A stretch of DNA of 64,000 nucleotides from Parapristionchus giblindavisi (GCA_943737045.1 CALSFV010000222.1:186001-250000); one strand, 5' to 3'; shown: positions 48,201-60,478, counted from the first letter of the stretch. Made by a program: numbers and translations. Notes: generated from the letters alone by a model not told the origin.

Positions 48201-50212
48201 GACAATAGTATATCCTGCATCTGTGTACCATAATTTGACGTGTACCTGAAACAGAGCCATCCAAGAAATATTAAAGAAATTAGCATTAATCAATACAATT
48301 TTGAGGACCTCCAATGACAAACATCAAGCCATGCTTATGGCTCACGTCCAGACTATGGCAATGCAATATCAAGCGTTGGGATCTTTATCGACGACCATTC
48401 AGTCCGATAAAGGTACAATTTTTTTCAGTAGTTTTCAATACATAACAATACAATCCACTCGCGGAAAATTCTCTTAAATTTTGAGCCTAACTGAACTACC
48501 ATGCTCACCGCTTACTCACCGTTAGCTTACTCAATAACCTGTATCTAATATATGAGATTCCAGAATCATTTGAACTAGAACTCATAAAGTCCGAAATAAG
48601 ACTGAAGAACAACGAAATCACAGATGCTTTCCAATCGATGACACAGTCGGTGAGTATTTCACATTGCTGGACAAAAGTTCCAACAGAAAACAAAACAGTA
48701 AAGCGTTTTTGGCAACAAGTCAACTTACAATTTGCAAAATCACGCAATATTAATATTCATATATGCGCTCTAACTCTGCTTCCCTTTCTCTCAATTAACT
48801 TGTTCAAATTTGTCTAATACAAACGATCAATGGTATTTGAAGTCTGTGGTGTCAAATTTCATTAAGCATTGAAACATTATAAAAAAACGAATTACTAAAA
48901 AGCTCACTGGGGTTTCCATAGATAAAGGTATTCAAAACATATTTTTTCAGTTCCACGAAGAAATAAGCCTGTCTTCTTTCAACGAGACACAGGTATTTTG
49001 TTAAGCAACCAAAAAAGAAAACGAAATTTCAACTAATGCTCAGGTGAAATGTAGCGATATTTCCAACCCAATCATGGAATTGAAGAAACTTTGTACGGCA
49101 GTGCTCAATCAGTGTGGCAAGAGCCAGGCAATCGATTATGAGAAGCGATCGACCATTCAGGTAGCATTAGATAATTCAAAGTAATACGATAGTTTCAACG
49201 TTAATTTTCCTATTTTTTGTATGATTCACTCTATAGAGAGATCACCTTACAGAATTCTATTATTGCGGTTAGCAAATGTTCAGCAACCGCTTGTGAGGAA
49301 ATCTTTTATCTACGAGCTGCTATGGTATTTTCTTTTTATCATATCTTTGTCCTTTAATGCTGGAGATCAATGTTGAACGAAGTTTAATTACCTTAAAGGC
49401 ACACCCCAATCTAATTTTACTCTCCGCATTGGCAATGCTCTCTCGTAGACAAAGAAAGCGAAAGAGTGTGGCCAGAGCGGAGAGTTTCAAATTAACTTGG
49501 GGTGTCGCTTTAAAGGTGGTGTCCGAGCAATATTTTCGTGAACAAACTGTGAAGACAGAAAGATAGCAAAAGTTATTCTGCATACCTTAAATAAATTAGT
49601 TTATGCTAATTTAGCTTATTGATCGCTAAAATCATGAATGAATCCATGCTTGATGTACAGGCAAAGGTGCGAAATTTTGAAAATAGGAAAATTCAGAAAT
49701 AGGTTTCGAACCCGTGACGTTACGCCTACTAGTAAGCACTTTTACCACTGCGCTACGGGATTGATGAATGGCCGTGCTACTTTCTTGCATAAAACTTGTC
49801 CCTTGCATAATAGATATGTTATACATTTGCATAGACATTCGAGGGCCTCCATCTTTAAAACACAACAAGGTAAATTTGCTCTCCGCTCTAGCCACGCTCT
49901 CTCGCGAGAGAGTGTTGCCAGTGCCGAGAGTTTTGCATTAGCTGGGGTGCGCCTCGAACGGAATTTCGATTATATCTCTGAGTAGAACCTTCAACTATTA
50001 CCTAATCGAGCGCATTTCAGAATGACAGACCGAAAGAAATGGTGTTCTCCGATCTTAACAAGCTTCGCGAATCTCTTGCCAACCTCGAACAGGCTATTGA
50101 TGATATCGCCGACATCAGTCAGTCTTCGGCAACCGAGAAGATCCGGCAAAACATATCCTCGATTCTCGATAGTGACTCAAGGGCATTTAATCAGCTGACA
50201 ATCATAAATTAG
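45253..50212 (+). CDS. Coiled-coil protein of unknown function, 14 exons
   Basis: Exons: 45253-45300, 46407-46434, 46482-46546, 46846-46926, 47004-47086, 47181-47256, 47554-47688, 47904-47995, 48255-48412, 48564-48649, 48951-48992, 49044-49160, 49241-49324, 50021-50212; 1287 nt, 428 residues, every junction in frame. N-terminus is small and hydrophobic (MAAIAGVVLTAANFVKGLF), perhaps a membrane-associating helix. Residues about 30-200 are Glu/Lys/Arg/Gln-rich with heptad-like spacing (EERTAMRNDHNKRI, EMDELRAKQEE, EREYQLQVREEHEKRIQ). The C-terminal 200 residues are helical-looking with five cysteines. ATG follows TTTATCATAG directly, a possible trans-splice acceptor. Exons 7 and 8 have clear paralogues at 62768 and 63682. 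No known family recognised. Confidence 0.85.
45335..46268. repeat. Nested repeats in intron 1: E copy 7, a 585-bp foldback inside B copy 4
   Basis: 45335-45432 is an E-type repeat. A B-family copy starts at 45431 and is split by a foldback at 45441-46025 (CACGGATCTCC ... GGAGATCCGTG) flanked by ATAA (45437-45440, 46026-46029). The B sequence resumes at AAAATCACTTG and ends near 46265. The undisturbed B copy at 626 gives the empty site GCGTATAAAAATCAC. Confidence 0.85.
47730..47845. repeat. Family E copy in intron 7 of the coiled-coil gene
   Basis: GGCGAAATCCAAAATAATTT to GCTCGGTGTGCCCTTAAAG. The same insertion is present at the same intron position in the paralogue (62918-63031), so it predates that duplication. 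Confidence 0.8.
49393..49960. mobile_element. Chain of three TTAA elements (E, G, E) in intron 13 of the coiled-coil gene
   Basis: E-type 49393-49513 (TTAAAGGCACACCCC to GGGGTGTCGCTTTAAA), G-type 49511-49860 (AAGGTGGTGTCCGAGC to CCTCCATCTTTAAA; tRNA-like part on the minus strand, TAGCGCAGTGG and CGGGTTCGAAACC), E-type 49855-49960 (AACACAACAAGG to GGGGTGCGCCTC). Neighbours share TTTAAA junctions. Confidence 0.8.
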
Positions 50213-50710
50213 ATACTTACTACCGTACATCACAGTGTTCTCTAGATTTTGAAAGCCAAAGCAACAGAGAAAAATGAAAATGGAAAAATAAAAGAAAAAT
50301 GGCATGAACTATTATAGAATACAGTGGCATAGATGATAATATGTATATATAATTCATCCCCGTGATGCTTGTGTTCAATTGAATGATTAAATTATTAACA
50401 GAACATGCTTATCTACATATCAAATATTAATCGAAGATCTTATTTTCACCGTCGACCTTCGTCTTTTTTAGCAAAGTTATGATTTTTATTACGTCATAAA
50501 GTTAATCTTTATCTCTGCAGTCGAGTTTCACTTTCTTTGTCTACGAGAGATTATTGTCAATGCGGAGAGTAAAATTAGCTATCAAGATGTGCCTCTAAAA
50601 ATTTGCACTAATAAATCCATTTGATTTTCTTGGAATTATGCAATGTGATAATTAATAAGTTAACTAGACCGTTATTATATTGTCATTTACGACTTCTGAG
50701 CTGCGATTAA
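50213..50710. other. Downstream of the coiled-coil gene; one E remnant
   Basis: 50515-50600 carries half of an E repeat (TTTGTCTACGAGAGATTATTG). No ORF or RNA recognised in the rest. Confidence 0.6.
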
Positions 50711-53700
50711 CAAGGGAAGCACCAGTTGCGACGGAGACGATTCTGAAAGCGACCCATATGAGTCGTTAGGGTTGAGGGGGAGACCGCCAAAACTGTTTTC
50801 AAAAGTTCCCAAACTGTTGTGGTAATCGATATTTTCAATCAATATTTTCATCGCATGAGCGGATAGAATTCCCTTACTCTGTGTTCAATGAAGCAGCAGG
50901 TTTCAAACTTGGCAGATACAATACCCCATGAGTGATACAAGACCTGGTCTAGTATGAGCCCGATCAGTTGAATTCTGGGAAATTTAAAAAATTTATTTTT
51001 TTTCTTATTTTGAGAGGTACAGACAGTACTAGAGTGGTGGGAGAGAATCACAGATGATTTTCCCCCTGGCCCTTTTCTCTCGGGTGACCCGACGAGAGAC
51101 TGTTTACAGCCTCACTCTCTCTCGGGTGAGTGATCAACGAGACATAGAGTCTAATAAGAGTTGGATTGTCGGGTCATCCAAGGCTCAGTCCGATCTTCTC
51201 AAAAAGCAGAAATCGGACAGATTTGATAAACACATAGTTGGATTTGGATTTTCGAGAGCTTCCATGCAATAGTAGAGACAAGTGAAATATGTATTTTAGA
51301 TTGCTCGCAAATTTTCATGGTAAAATTACTAATTTGTTCAGAAATACGAGTTTAAGATGAAAATTAATTTATTATTATTAGCATTGATATTATTATCACA
51401 TCGGGAACACTTAAAAAAGCCGGAAAAGCGATAAAACGGGTCGATACAATGAAACAACGGAGGGTTAATGTATAACTTTGTACGCCCGAGAGCGCGACGA
51501 GGACAGTGTGAAATCATCTTCTAATTCATCCTCAGAACATTCTTCATCAAAGTCACTCTCATCGGGCATGTACCCGTAGGTCTCATCAGGGTTTGGGATG
51601 ATGTATTGATTAGTAGGAACGAGGGTTTCGGGGGCTTTGTAGGAAATTTCGCGGGGTCTCAACAGTCCGGAACGAGAGGTTCTCGGTTGCGACGTAACGG
51701 ACGATCTTTTCGCAGAGCTCATCAAACTCCTTGCCCGAATCAATGAGCTCCACTGGGTGCTTACTCCTGACATGTCCCCACAGGTTGGAAGTGCTTCCTT
51801 TCTTGGTGAGATACTTGACGTTGCAGTGCTTACAAGCGGCTGTCTCATTTTCCTTGTCAGCAATGAAGTGGCATGTTGATAGTGAATGAATGAATGAATG
51901 ACTGATTGACTAACTTATAGCTCCTCCTTTTGCGCTGATTGGGTCATATCCGTGTTCACAGTCATAAACACCGACAGGTGTCAAAGGGATAAGAGGGCGC
52001 CGCCTTTAAAAGACACCGCTAATTTACAATGTGCGCGCATGATCCAAGAGTAGCTCATTTACAACTGTATTGACATATTGTTTGATTAGTTAAATGCAAA
52101 TACAGACAGATAATCATGAACAATAAATATACATCAAATATTTCAGAAAAATGAAATTTTTAAAATTTTTGAAAAATATAATAATCACATATTTTATGCA
52201 ATCGACCCTTCTATCGATAGCCCGTGAACTGCTCTTTTCATATATACACTTCTTTCCTCATTTGGTTCACGGATACTCTAACAAAACCTTCTTAAACATG
52301 CGAAAAAGGCACATTTTAGCCACAATTCCACCCAATACAACTTTACTTAAACTTCGACTTTTCTATTTTAAAAAAGCATATTCCTCATGCTCTTTGTTTG
52401 CTGATTCCAAATATGCTTTCAGTTTTTCAATCCGACTATTAGCAACTGAGAAAAACTCATTGATTCTTGCTTGACCCGACAGATTCCAACTCACCCGACG
52501 GCTGGCGAGTGAAAATGCCAGTGGGGACAGTGACCCGATGAGAGTCTATCATGAGTGGCCAAGGCGAGGGACTTAGATTCTCTCCCACCACCCTAGACAG
52601 TACCTTCTCACAAGGTTAATTTCGATTCAATTTAAAAGCCAGATGTCTTCTATATATAGTAAACGACAATATACTAGAGTTTCATGAAATTTCGTGTTTT
52701 TCGGGAAAAGTTATAATTGAAGAAAGATGGTAGAAACCAGTTTCACGCTTTTTTCGAAATTGTCTGAATTTGTCCGATTAGGCTTAGACTTTGCCACAAC
52801 AATTATCATGAAGACAAAAGATGATCCCTATAGTAGAATAGCTATGGATGCTCTTTTAATCCCACAGCAAATCATTTTACTTTTCTAGACTTTCTGCGAA
52901 AATCGTGTACAGTCCCGCACGATCGCCCTCCCTGAAGGCGGGCCGCCGCGACATGATTCATGTCGCCTCATGTCGCATCCTTCTAAAATACTTTTAAAAT
53001 ATTTCATTAGCTGTGATCGTTGCATCATCAGATAAGATTTAGATCACCGTTGAAACGAATAAAATAGGTTAACTCTGGACAGAGTTATTGAAGGATCATG
53101 CCTGACCTTGCGAAAACGATTTTCTAGCAAATGTGTTTTAGAACGGTTTTTTCTCGTATTGGAAGTATTGTATTTGGAAGTATTGTTATTATTTCGCAAA
53201 ATACACGAGAAAATACAAAAGAAAATCCGCAGAAAGCGTCCAAAAACTTGTTCGTGAGAAAATCGATTTCGCAGGGTCAATGAAAAAGTGCGGGAAATTC
53301 AAATTTGCAGGGATTACGGTAGCAACCCGTCAGCCATGATCCTAATAACTCTGTTAAGAGTTAACCAATTTTATTCGTTTCAACGGTGATCTTAATCTTA
53401 TCTGATGATGCAATGATCACAGCTAATGAAATGTTTTAAAAGTATTTTAGAAGGATGCGACATGAGGCGACATGAATCATGTCGCGGCGGCCCGCCTTTA
53501 GGGAGGGCGATCGTACGGGACTGTATGTTCAAAATTGCTCAAAATTCAACCGATCGGGCTCATTCTCTACCATGTTTTGGAAAACTCGTGGGCTATTATC
53601 TCTGCCAAGTTTGGAATCTGCAGCTTCATTGAACACAGAGTTATGGTATTTTAGCGGCACATATTTTGAAAAATATTGATTGAAAATATCGATTACCAGA

Positions 53701-53819
53701 ACAGTTTGGCAACTTTTGAAAACAGTTTTGGCGGTCCCTCAACCTCAACCCTAACGACCCATATGGGTCGCTTTCAGAATCGTCTCCGTCGCAACTGGTG
53801 CTTCCCTTGTAAGTGAACG
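50711..53819. mobile_element. 3.1-kb composite of nested inverted repeats with a BED zinc-finger remnant
   Basis: Outer arms of about 240-260 bp start CAAGGGAAGCACCAGTTGCG and end with the reverse complement at 53819. Inside are a second inverted pair (51012-52611, TAGAGTGGTGGGAGAGAATC) and a third, 52908-53525 (TACAGTCCCG ... CGGGACTGTA). The inner unit at 51012-52611 holds the BED ORF. No full transposase. I found no clear flanking duplication, so the class is open; a BED finger favours a hAT-derived origin. Confidence 0.75.
51465..51909 (-). pseudogene. BED-type zinc finger, hAT transposase-like, frame-broken
   Basis: The frame from 51909 to stop 51610 reads ACKHCNVKYLTKKGSTSNLW then GHVRSKHP: C-x2-C ... 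H-x4-H, a BED finger. It continues EKIVRYVATENLSFRTVE, like the start of a hAT transposase. It then loses sense, while the neighbouring frame continues with an acidic tail (ESDFDEECSEDELEDDF) to 51465. This suggests one indel near 51.64-51.68 kb. No ATG opens the BED frame; upstream is a TCAT repeat. The catalytic region is absent. Confidence 0.75.
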
Positions 53820-53869
53820 AAAATAATTCATGAAAATAAATCTTTATCACAGTACATACTTAGAAACTG

Positions 53870-56800
53870 TCAAACAGTAGTGCTCGTAACATATGTTGAT
53901 GTTAGTGTGCTGTGCGGTTTGAACTTGTTCAAAGGTCCGAAGAACAATTTCCATCTCGCATGGAACAGATCGATTATCAATCTAAAATATGAAATACTAT
54001 ATAGGACAAAGCATTTGAAATTTTTTGCAATTCTTGTCTAGCAAAAAAATGGCAGAATCATTCTTCACTTTTGCGGTGTTGTGCTTTTTTGCGGTGACCG
54101 GGAAGAGAAAAAAAAGTCAAGAAGAAAGGGAAGAATGATTTGCCATTTTTTTGCTTGACAAGAATTGCAGAAATTTTCAAATACGATGTCCTATATTACG
54201 TTTTTAAGAAAAAAGAATTCATAGATTCATACTCCCAAAAATATTGGTTAACTATTTATTCAATTGTCGTCATATTCACTGGACTCCGATTTTAAACCTC
54301 TAACTCAGTCTTCTACACTGATAAAAAATATTGCATTAACTGTTTATGTTGTACTGTATTATTGGTTAATCAACCATAATATTAATGTAAATTAAGTAGT
54401 TCTTACCCATCAAGTAAGTGAACTACGTGCCAGTTAACGGTCGTGATTAAAAATCGTCCCAAATCAGTGGTAATCACATCTACTTGAATAAACACTACTT
54501 CCAGAATCATCATCGGAACGCTTTGGCTGAAACTCTAAAAAAAACTATGCTAGACTTCGCTCACAAACAATTCAAAATTAAATTTAAAAAAAAAAATTAA
54601 AAATACCTGAACGAAGAGAAACACTTCCATTTTCCGCTGATCCATATTATTCCGGTAACTCAGCGTGTGCGACAGCTATAAAACCGTAATTCATCATAAA
54701 AATAACCGAACATTGTAATTTATGCCTCTGATGGCTCGTTAAAAAATAGTGAAAAATCGAAAACGGCGACTTTCACCCCGTTAAAAAAGTACCCGGAAAG
54801 TCGAAAATGGAAACACGAAATTTGAATTCGCGCGCGCGCAAAGAGGTGCGGGAATTCAAATTTCGTGTTTCCATTTTCGACTTTCCGGGTACTTTTTTAA
54901 CGGGTGGAAAGTCGCCGATTTCGGTTTTCCACTATTTTTTAACGAGCCATTATATAAATATAGATTACGTAAATGCACACGAATGAGATCATGTTTTACT
55001 ATATATTATAAAAACGAGGCGTTCTTTCGGTATACTCGGTATACGGTATATTCGGTATAGGTTGTACCGAAAGTTATTTCCTTCAAAGAAAAATAAAATG
55101 AATCTACTAATCTTATGTAATCTAATCTAAGTAGGCTTTTGTAATCTAATCTAAAACGGTCTCTGTCAGACTTGTTATGACGTTGGTTTCTTCTGGCCAC
55201 AGAACAAGAACAGAACTGAAGGTCACCTACTTGTTTATGGGTTTTTCTCAGATGCCGCACGGCAGACAAATCCATGATTACCACCCACGCGAACTCGAAC
55301 GAGCATAAATACATATTGACGTACCTTAAAATATACCGTTTGAAGTACTACTTTTTTTGGAAAATGATGTTGTTTAAAAGGTCGAAAAAATAATGCATAA
55401 CAGGATCGTCTTTTCGATCTCAGACTGATCTATCTTTCCATTTTACCGATTTATTTAACTCTTGTATCATTAGCATCTACTGTCGCCCACACTTCAATCA
55501 TTGTTTGATCTCACGCATCATTTCATTATTTTATTTTATTTTCTCTTTCTCTTTCACCTCTCTGTTTATCGTAAAAGATAAATAAATTATTATTAAAAAA
55601 ATAACATACTCTCGATAGAATCTTCCAACGGTCGTTTCAGTGAAGATCCACATCATGTGCGCCTTGTCAAAGCATAGACACGAACGATTATCTGCAAGAT
55701 CAAAACTATGATAAGGTTGTTTACAGTTAAGCTATTCTTTAATGTTTCTTTCAGCACTCATGTTTTACTTTTCTTTTCGTTTTTTTCCAGACAATATAAA
55801 TATTTCATATTAAGATAGTGAATGTGATTGAAAGTACTATTTCGATTTCACAAGTCATTTCAATAATTAAATAAAATAAATGATAAAATGAAAAATATAA
55901 TGTGAAAATATAAAATTCTCTCGCGTTGATCGTATACCATTCAACATTTCTCACCGGAAGCTATCAGTGGAAGAGTTTGTAATAAACATATCAATAAGAT
56001 CACTGCTACCAAGACTTTGGTTCTATCCAGCGTGAACACATTCCAGAACGGAAAGACAAGCTTTAGAAATCGATTCAATGATAACATTAGATGAATGTCG
56101 ACATTAAAATACCATAACGAAAGACCTATCTGAAATGGAACGTTGAAATGTTTTTTTCAAGATCCTTGCACAATTTTTGGACTAAATATCAATATCTCGT
56201 AAATATAGTTTGATGATTTTCGGGTGAATTTAAAGTTTGACATTTTATTTTTCTAGTTGCAGCATGATGTATGATGATTAAATAAGAAACAGCTTATATT
56301 CCTTACATATCCGACGATTCGACTGGATGGTGATCCATATTGGAAAGTCTCAGTCTCCGGCATCATGTACCAACTGGACATCATAGTTAGCATTACCATA
56401 TTGTTCACTGATAGGGCGCCACACAATAATCCAAACCTGAACAAACTTTAGAAAATTTAAATTGTCATCGTAGGCCTGGTTTTGATTTTTGTATGTTGAA
56501 GTAATGTTAATCGTTAGTTCTATCGAATATCGAGGAATTCCTAATGTTTTATTCGTTGGGTAACGTTTTGCGTTCGGTCTTGCACATACGACACAAACCA
56601 GAACAGATTTAAAAATGTAATAATATGTTTTCTAAATAAATTGACAGACAAACTTACGGATTCCTCAGATGTCTTGATTTTGAAATCGTAAAAATCGCAA
56701 GCAAATTGGTCAACAGTCCCGTTACCGATATCTGAAACGGATTTTGCTATGTGTAAAGTTGAAGTATCACAAACAAATTTGATATTTTCTCTGATCACAC

Positions 56801-56994
56801 ACTCTCACTTTTTTTATAGATAGATAAATACTTATCGTTTCTTACAATTTACAAAATTAAAAGTAAAATCATTGTTTCAGCCTGTGATAGATCGTAGGCA
56901 GATTATATATTCCTAGACATAAAGCAGATGTGCAACTTACTACATGTATCAAAGCATGCCCTTTGGTAAGAGACAGTGTTCCGTCAACCGTCAT
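53870..56994 (-). CDS. srx-like chemoreceptor gene D (complete)
   Basis: Nine exons: 56994-56941 (MTVDGTLSLTKGHALIHV), 56731-56658 (TM1), 56436-56307 (PFGLLCGA, SSWYMMPE), 56129-55955 (WYFNVDIHLMLSLNRFLKL), 55691-55610 (CLCFDKAHMMWIFTE), 55324-55231 (TM5), 54675-54607 (KMEVFLFVQ), 54534-54407 (WHVVHLLDG), 53981-53870 (LIIDLFHARWKLFFG). 918 nt, 305 residues, all phases fit. No lesion, so probably functional. More diverged than B and C, which resemble each other. Exon 6 uses a TTTTAAG acceptor without any transposon, the natural form of the site hit in genes A and C. Introns 6 and 8 hold foldbacks. Confidence 0.9.
54002..54193. repeat. Foldback in intron 8 of gene D
   Basis: ATAGGACAAAGCATTTGAAA pairs with TTTCAAATACGATGTCCTAT; inner arms pair GCAAAAAAATGGCA with TGCCATTTTTTTGC. 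About 190 bp. Confidence 0.85.
54729..54952. repeat. Foldback in intron 6 of gene D
   Basis: ATGGCTCGTTAAAAAATAG pairs with CTATTTTTTAACGAGCCAT; arms of about 100 bp around a CGCGCGCGCG core near 54833. Confidence 0.9.
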
Positions 56995-57732
56995 GCCAAA
57001 TTATTATTTTTCAAAAAAACAGCAACTTCTATCGTCTCTATGCTGAAATAATTATAGACATACCATACAGTAAGAGGAAAAAAGAGTGCGTCGACATCTT
57101 AACCTAAATACTAAGCACGATAATATTAGATGACGGGGAAGACGACGCAAGTAATTGAACTCTGTGAATATACCGCCTCATCACCAACAAGGATATACGA
57201 AAGTGGAATTGGAAATGACTAGATCAGTAAAATAGGTCCGAAGATTAAGCAATCCGGACTGAATTTCGAATGAATTATCACTGGTTTAGCAGTACCTCAA
57301 GTATTACTTCTTATTCGTTTAGTTTTAACTTTACCTTTTTTACACAGTGTCATGTCAGTTTTAAATCCACAAATTATGATTTTTTTTTAATTTGACAGCA
57401 AAATTTCGGATGTAGTTATTTTTACATTAACGGAACCGTTTTGTACAACCATGCTTATGGTACCCCTTTCTATCTGCTAATACGTGCATTTCCAAAACTG
57501 CATTGGTAATGGTGCTGGGGACAATTCGAAAGTTAAATAACTGTGCTTTAATCTGCCAGATGACACTATGGCTACAGTGAAAGTCAATGGTATCAAGCTA
57601 GACTGAAGATTAGAGTCTGATATACCTATTTATTCTACAAACCAAGAGATCTCCGTAAGAGCTTTAATGGAGGATAATGGATCCCGTGTTATGTGCGGTA
57701 TTATGTTTGGCATTTGAACGGGCTAGAGAGTA
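56995..57732. other. Upstream of gene D; no feature seen
   Basis: AT-rich, only short ORFs and no repeat shared with the rest of the window. Any promoter of gene D would be here, but no motif can be assigned. Confidence 0.6.
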
Positions 57733-57734
57733 TA

Positions 57735-59361
57735 CAGTAGCGCCGCAAAGTTTTAATACACTTTTTAGTTCTGCTGCCATTTTGGCGTCAGATGAGATAT
57801 CAAGATAAAAGTTGTACATGATGTACCCACAGTATGTACGTATTCGATCCTCTTATATCTCACGGGCCTTTCTGGTTATTGCATAGTGATAACGCTACCG
57901 AACAACACTTTTTTTCGAAAATTCATTATTCTTTCATGGATTTTTTTCTTACCCATCAAACTTCGTGAGCATTGAGAGAACAACAAAGGCTATCCAGAAA
58001 AAATTTCAGGTTGCTGCGAATTCGGGTATTGGCTGCAGACTTGCTGCAACTTCGTGGTCGCAAAATCATATCTCGGCTTCTAGAAGAGCTTTAAAGGAGT
58101 TCAAAGCAGCAAACTGATTCTCTCGGTGAATCCTCATGATCCTGTAAGTATGCTAGCGCTAGCATATCATTCACCCTCATGGATCGAAAAAGTCACTTTT
58201 TTAAAAGACCAAACTTTGAAAAATCACAATTCTGGGGGCGGACATTGTGAAATTCTGGTTGTTGGATAGGAATGTTGAAAATATATTAATTAATCGATTA
58301 CCCGCTTTTTAGAGCGATTGCTATTCTTTCTTGCCTGCGGCAGTCGATTATCTGAAGGATAGTCGTTTAGGCCGCGCTCCCTTCTCATCACGCGACCCGC
58401 AAACATTTCCGGGTCTTCGACACTGCTCAATGACGATTTAGCCGCTTATTGTGATTTTTGTTGGTCAGGATAGAGAGACAATTTATGAATCGAGTTTTTC
58501 ATCTTTCATCTTTGTGTTTTCGATCTTTGATCTTTTATCTTTGCTTATTTTTCGTCAATGTTTGCTCAAAATCACAATGAAAAGTTGTTTCATTCGATAA
58601 CAGAAGATCAAAAACGCTTTCTTTTATAGATTACGATGTTCAGGATTAGCGACATTACGTTTTAGAGTTATGTGTTGAAGACCCAGAAATGTTTGCGGGA
58701 CGCATGAGGAGAAGGGAGCGCGGCCAAAACGACTATCCTTCAGATAATCGACTGCCGCAGACAAGAAAGAATAGCAATCGCTCTTAAAAGCGGGGAATCG
58801 ATTAAATAATATATTTTCAACATTCCTATCCAGAAACCAGAATTTTACAATGTCCGCCCCCAGAATTGTGATTTTTCAAAGTTTGGACTTTAAAAAAAAG
58901 TTACTTTTTCGATCCATGAGGGTGAATGATATGCCAGCACCACCATACTTACAGGATCATTAGGATTCACCGAGAGAATCAGTTTGCTGTTTTGAACTCC
59001 TTTGAAGCTCTTCTAGAAGCCGAGATATGATTTTGCGACCACGAAGTTGCAGCAAGTCTGCAGCCAATACCCGAATTCGCAGCAACCTGAAATTTTTTTC
59101 TGGATAGGCCTTGTTGTTCTCTCAATGCTCACGAAGTTTGATGGGTAAGAAAAATCCATGAAAGAATAATGAATTTTCGGAAAAAAAGTGTTGTTCGGTA
59201 GCGTTATCACTATGCAATAACCAGAAAGGCCCGTGAGATATAAGAGGATCGAATACGTACATACTGTGGGTACATCATGTACAACTTTCAGCTTGATATC
59301 TCATCTGACGCCAAAATGACAGCAAAACTAAAAAGTGTATTAAGACTTTGCGGCGCTACTG
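57735..59361. mobile_element. 1.6-kb palindromic element with Tc1/mariner-like ends
   Basis: TA, CAGTAGCGCCGCAAAG ... CTTTGCGGCGCTACTG, TA. The arms, about 750 bp each, are almost identical, with the centre near 58545. Short ORFs mirror each other; no transposase DDE/D motif found. The TA duplication and CAGT ends point to Tc1/mariner mobilisation. The near-identity of the arms implies young age or gene conversion. Confidence 0.9.
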
Positions 59362-59556
59362 TAGTACCAAGAGCACTGTCCTTTCGACTCGCCTAGAAGT
59401 ATTCTTGAAACTGTGATTCATGAGTGCGGGGGTTGAACAAGTAAATGTCATTTCTTCCGAGCACGGTTTTGCTGACTCGGTCGTTCACATATGTAGCTCT
59501 TCATAGACACATACACATGTCCAGCTCTGTTAGCTGTTGATGCCGATAGCTGAGAC

Positions 59557-59770
59557 TTAAAGGTGGTGTCTCTCGAATATTTACGTGAACAATATGTCAA
59601 AACAGAAAAGTATCAAAAGTCATTCTAGATTTTTACTATGTGAAGCCAATGGAGTGGAAGACAAGATAGATATTTAATTTATTAAAACGTTTCGGCGAGA
59701 ATCACCATCTTCAGTTATTCAGCTCATTGATCTCTAGAAATACCAATGAACCATCAGGCCCGTACAGGGA
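59557..59770. repeat. Family G frag (left end) with inserted sequence
   Basis: TTTAAAGGTGGTGTCTCTCG begins a G element, interrupted after TCATTCTAG by about 80 bp of unrelated sequence, then TTCAGCTCATTGATCTC resumes. The tail (CAATGAACCATCAGGCCCG) is shared with 37735. Confidence 0.6.
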
Positions 59771-60199
59771 AACGTCAAGTTTTAAGATTTGCAATACTAT
59801 AATATTTCAGAGTCAAGTTACAATATGTTGTTTTCTTTTTTTCAGATTGAAAAACATTAGCAAGTCTAAGACTCTGGAACATAATGGACTGGACCTTCGT
59901 TTGTCAGTAACTAAACTTTGAAAACCAGATCGATTTAGGCAATCATTGCATGTAATATTGAATCAAAATTCTCAATCATTTTTTAAACGATGAAATGAGA
60001 TTTGACCTTGTAAAACAATATATAATGACGCATGGAGGAGAATGAACCATTTACGCACAAAAGCATGAGATTTATCATTTCTGACAGAGATCGCATATAT
60101 AGAAAGATTAATAACACAATATTAAATATGAGTAAATGTTGCATATGCACAGTGTTACTTGATCACGGCTGTAGCTCACGCTCAAGAATCCTATACCGA

Positions 60200-60478
60200 A
60201 TCTTATTCGACTCGCCGTTTGGTTTGATGGCCTTGTCGGAAACATCCGTTATAAGCGGACTGAAAACTGTATTGCATCTACCGTACTCTACGGGAGCGAG
60301 GTCGGAGCTCTCTGATCGAACGACAAGGAAGGACTGAGCATCACGCAGAGGGAGATGGGACGAAAGAGGATGGAGTGACGCTGAGGAACCGCTGGAGAAA
60401 TGAGCACTTGCGGGACATCATTGATCAAATTGGAGCCGAGGCTCCGAACAATATCAGACATACTATCAATAAGCGCAT
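60200..60478 (-). pseudogene. Secreted-protein paralogue, degenerate (P4)
   Basis: Signal-peptide start at 60478 (MRLLIVCLILFGASAPI, then TGA at 60425) and an exon piece VSDKAIKPNGE at about 60205-60245 match P2 and P3. The donor after the second piece is GCGAGT. Exons 2 and 3 are not recognisable below 60200. The flanks match those of P3, so this is the copy made by the segmental duplication. Confidence 0.6.

Noticed and set aside
48255..48412. Possible stop codon in exon 9 of the coiled-coil gene
   Set aside because: A stop appears only if the acceptor CCAAG at 48265 is used. The acceptor ACAG at 48254 keeps frame through the exon and into exon 10.
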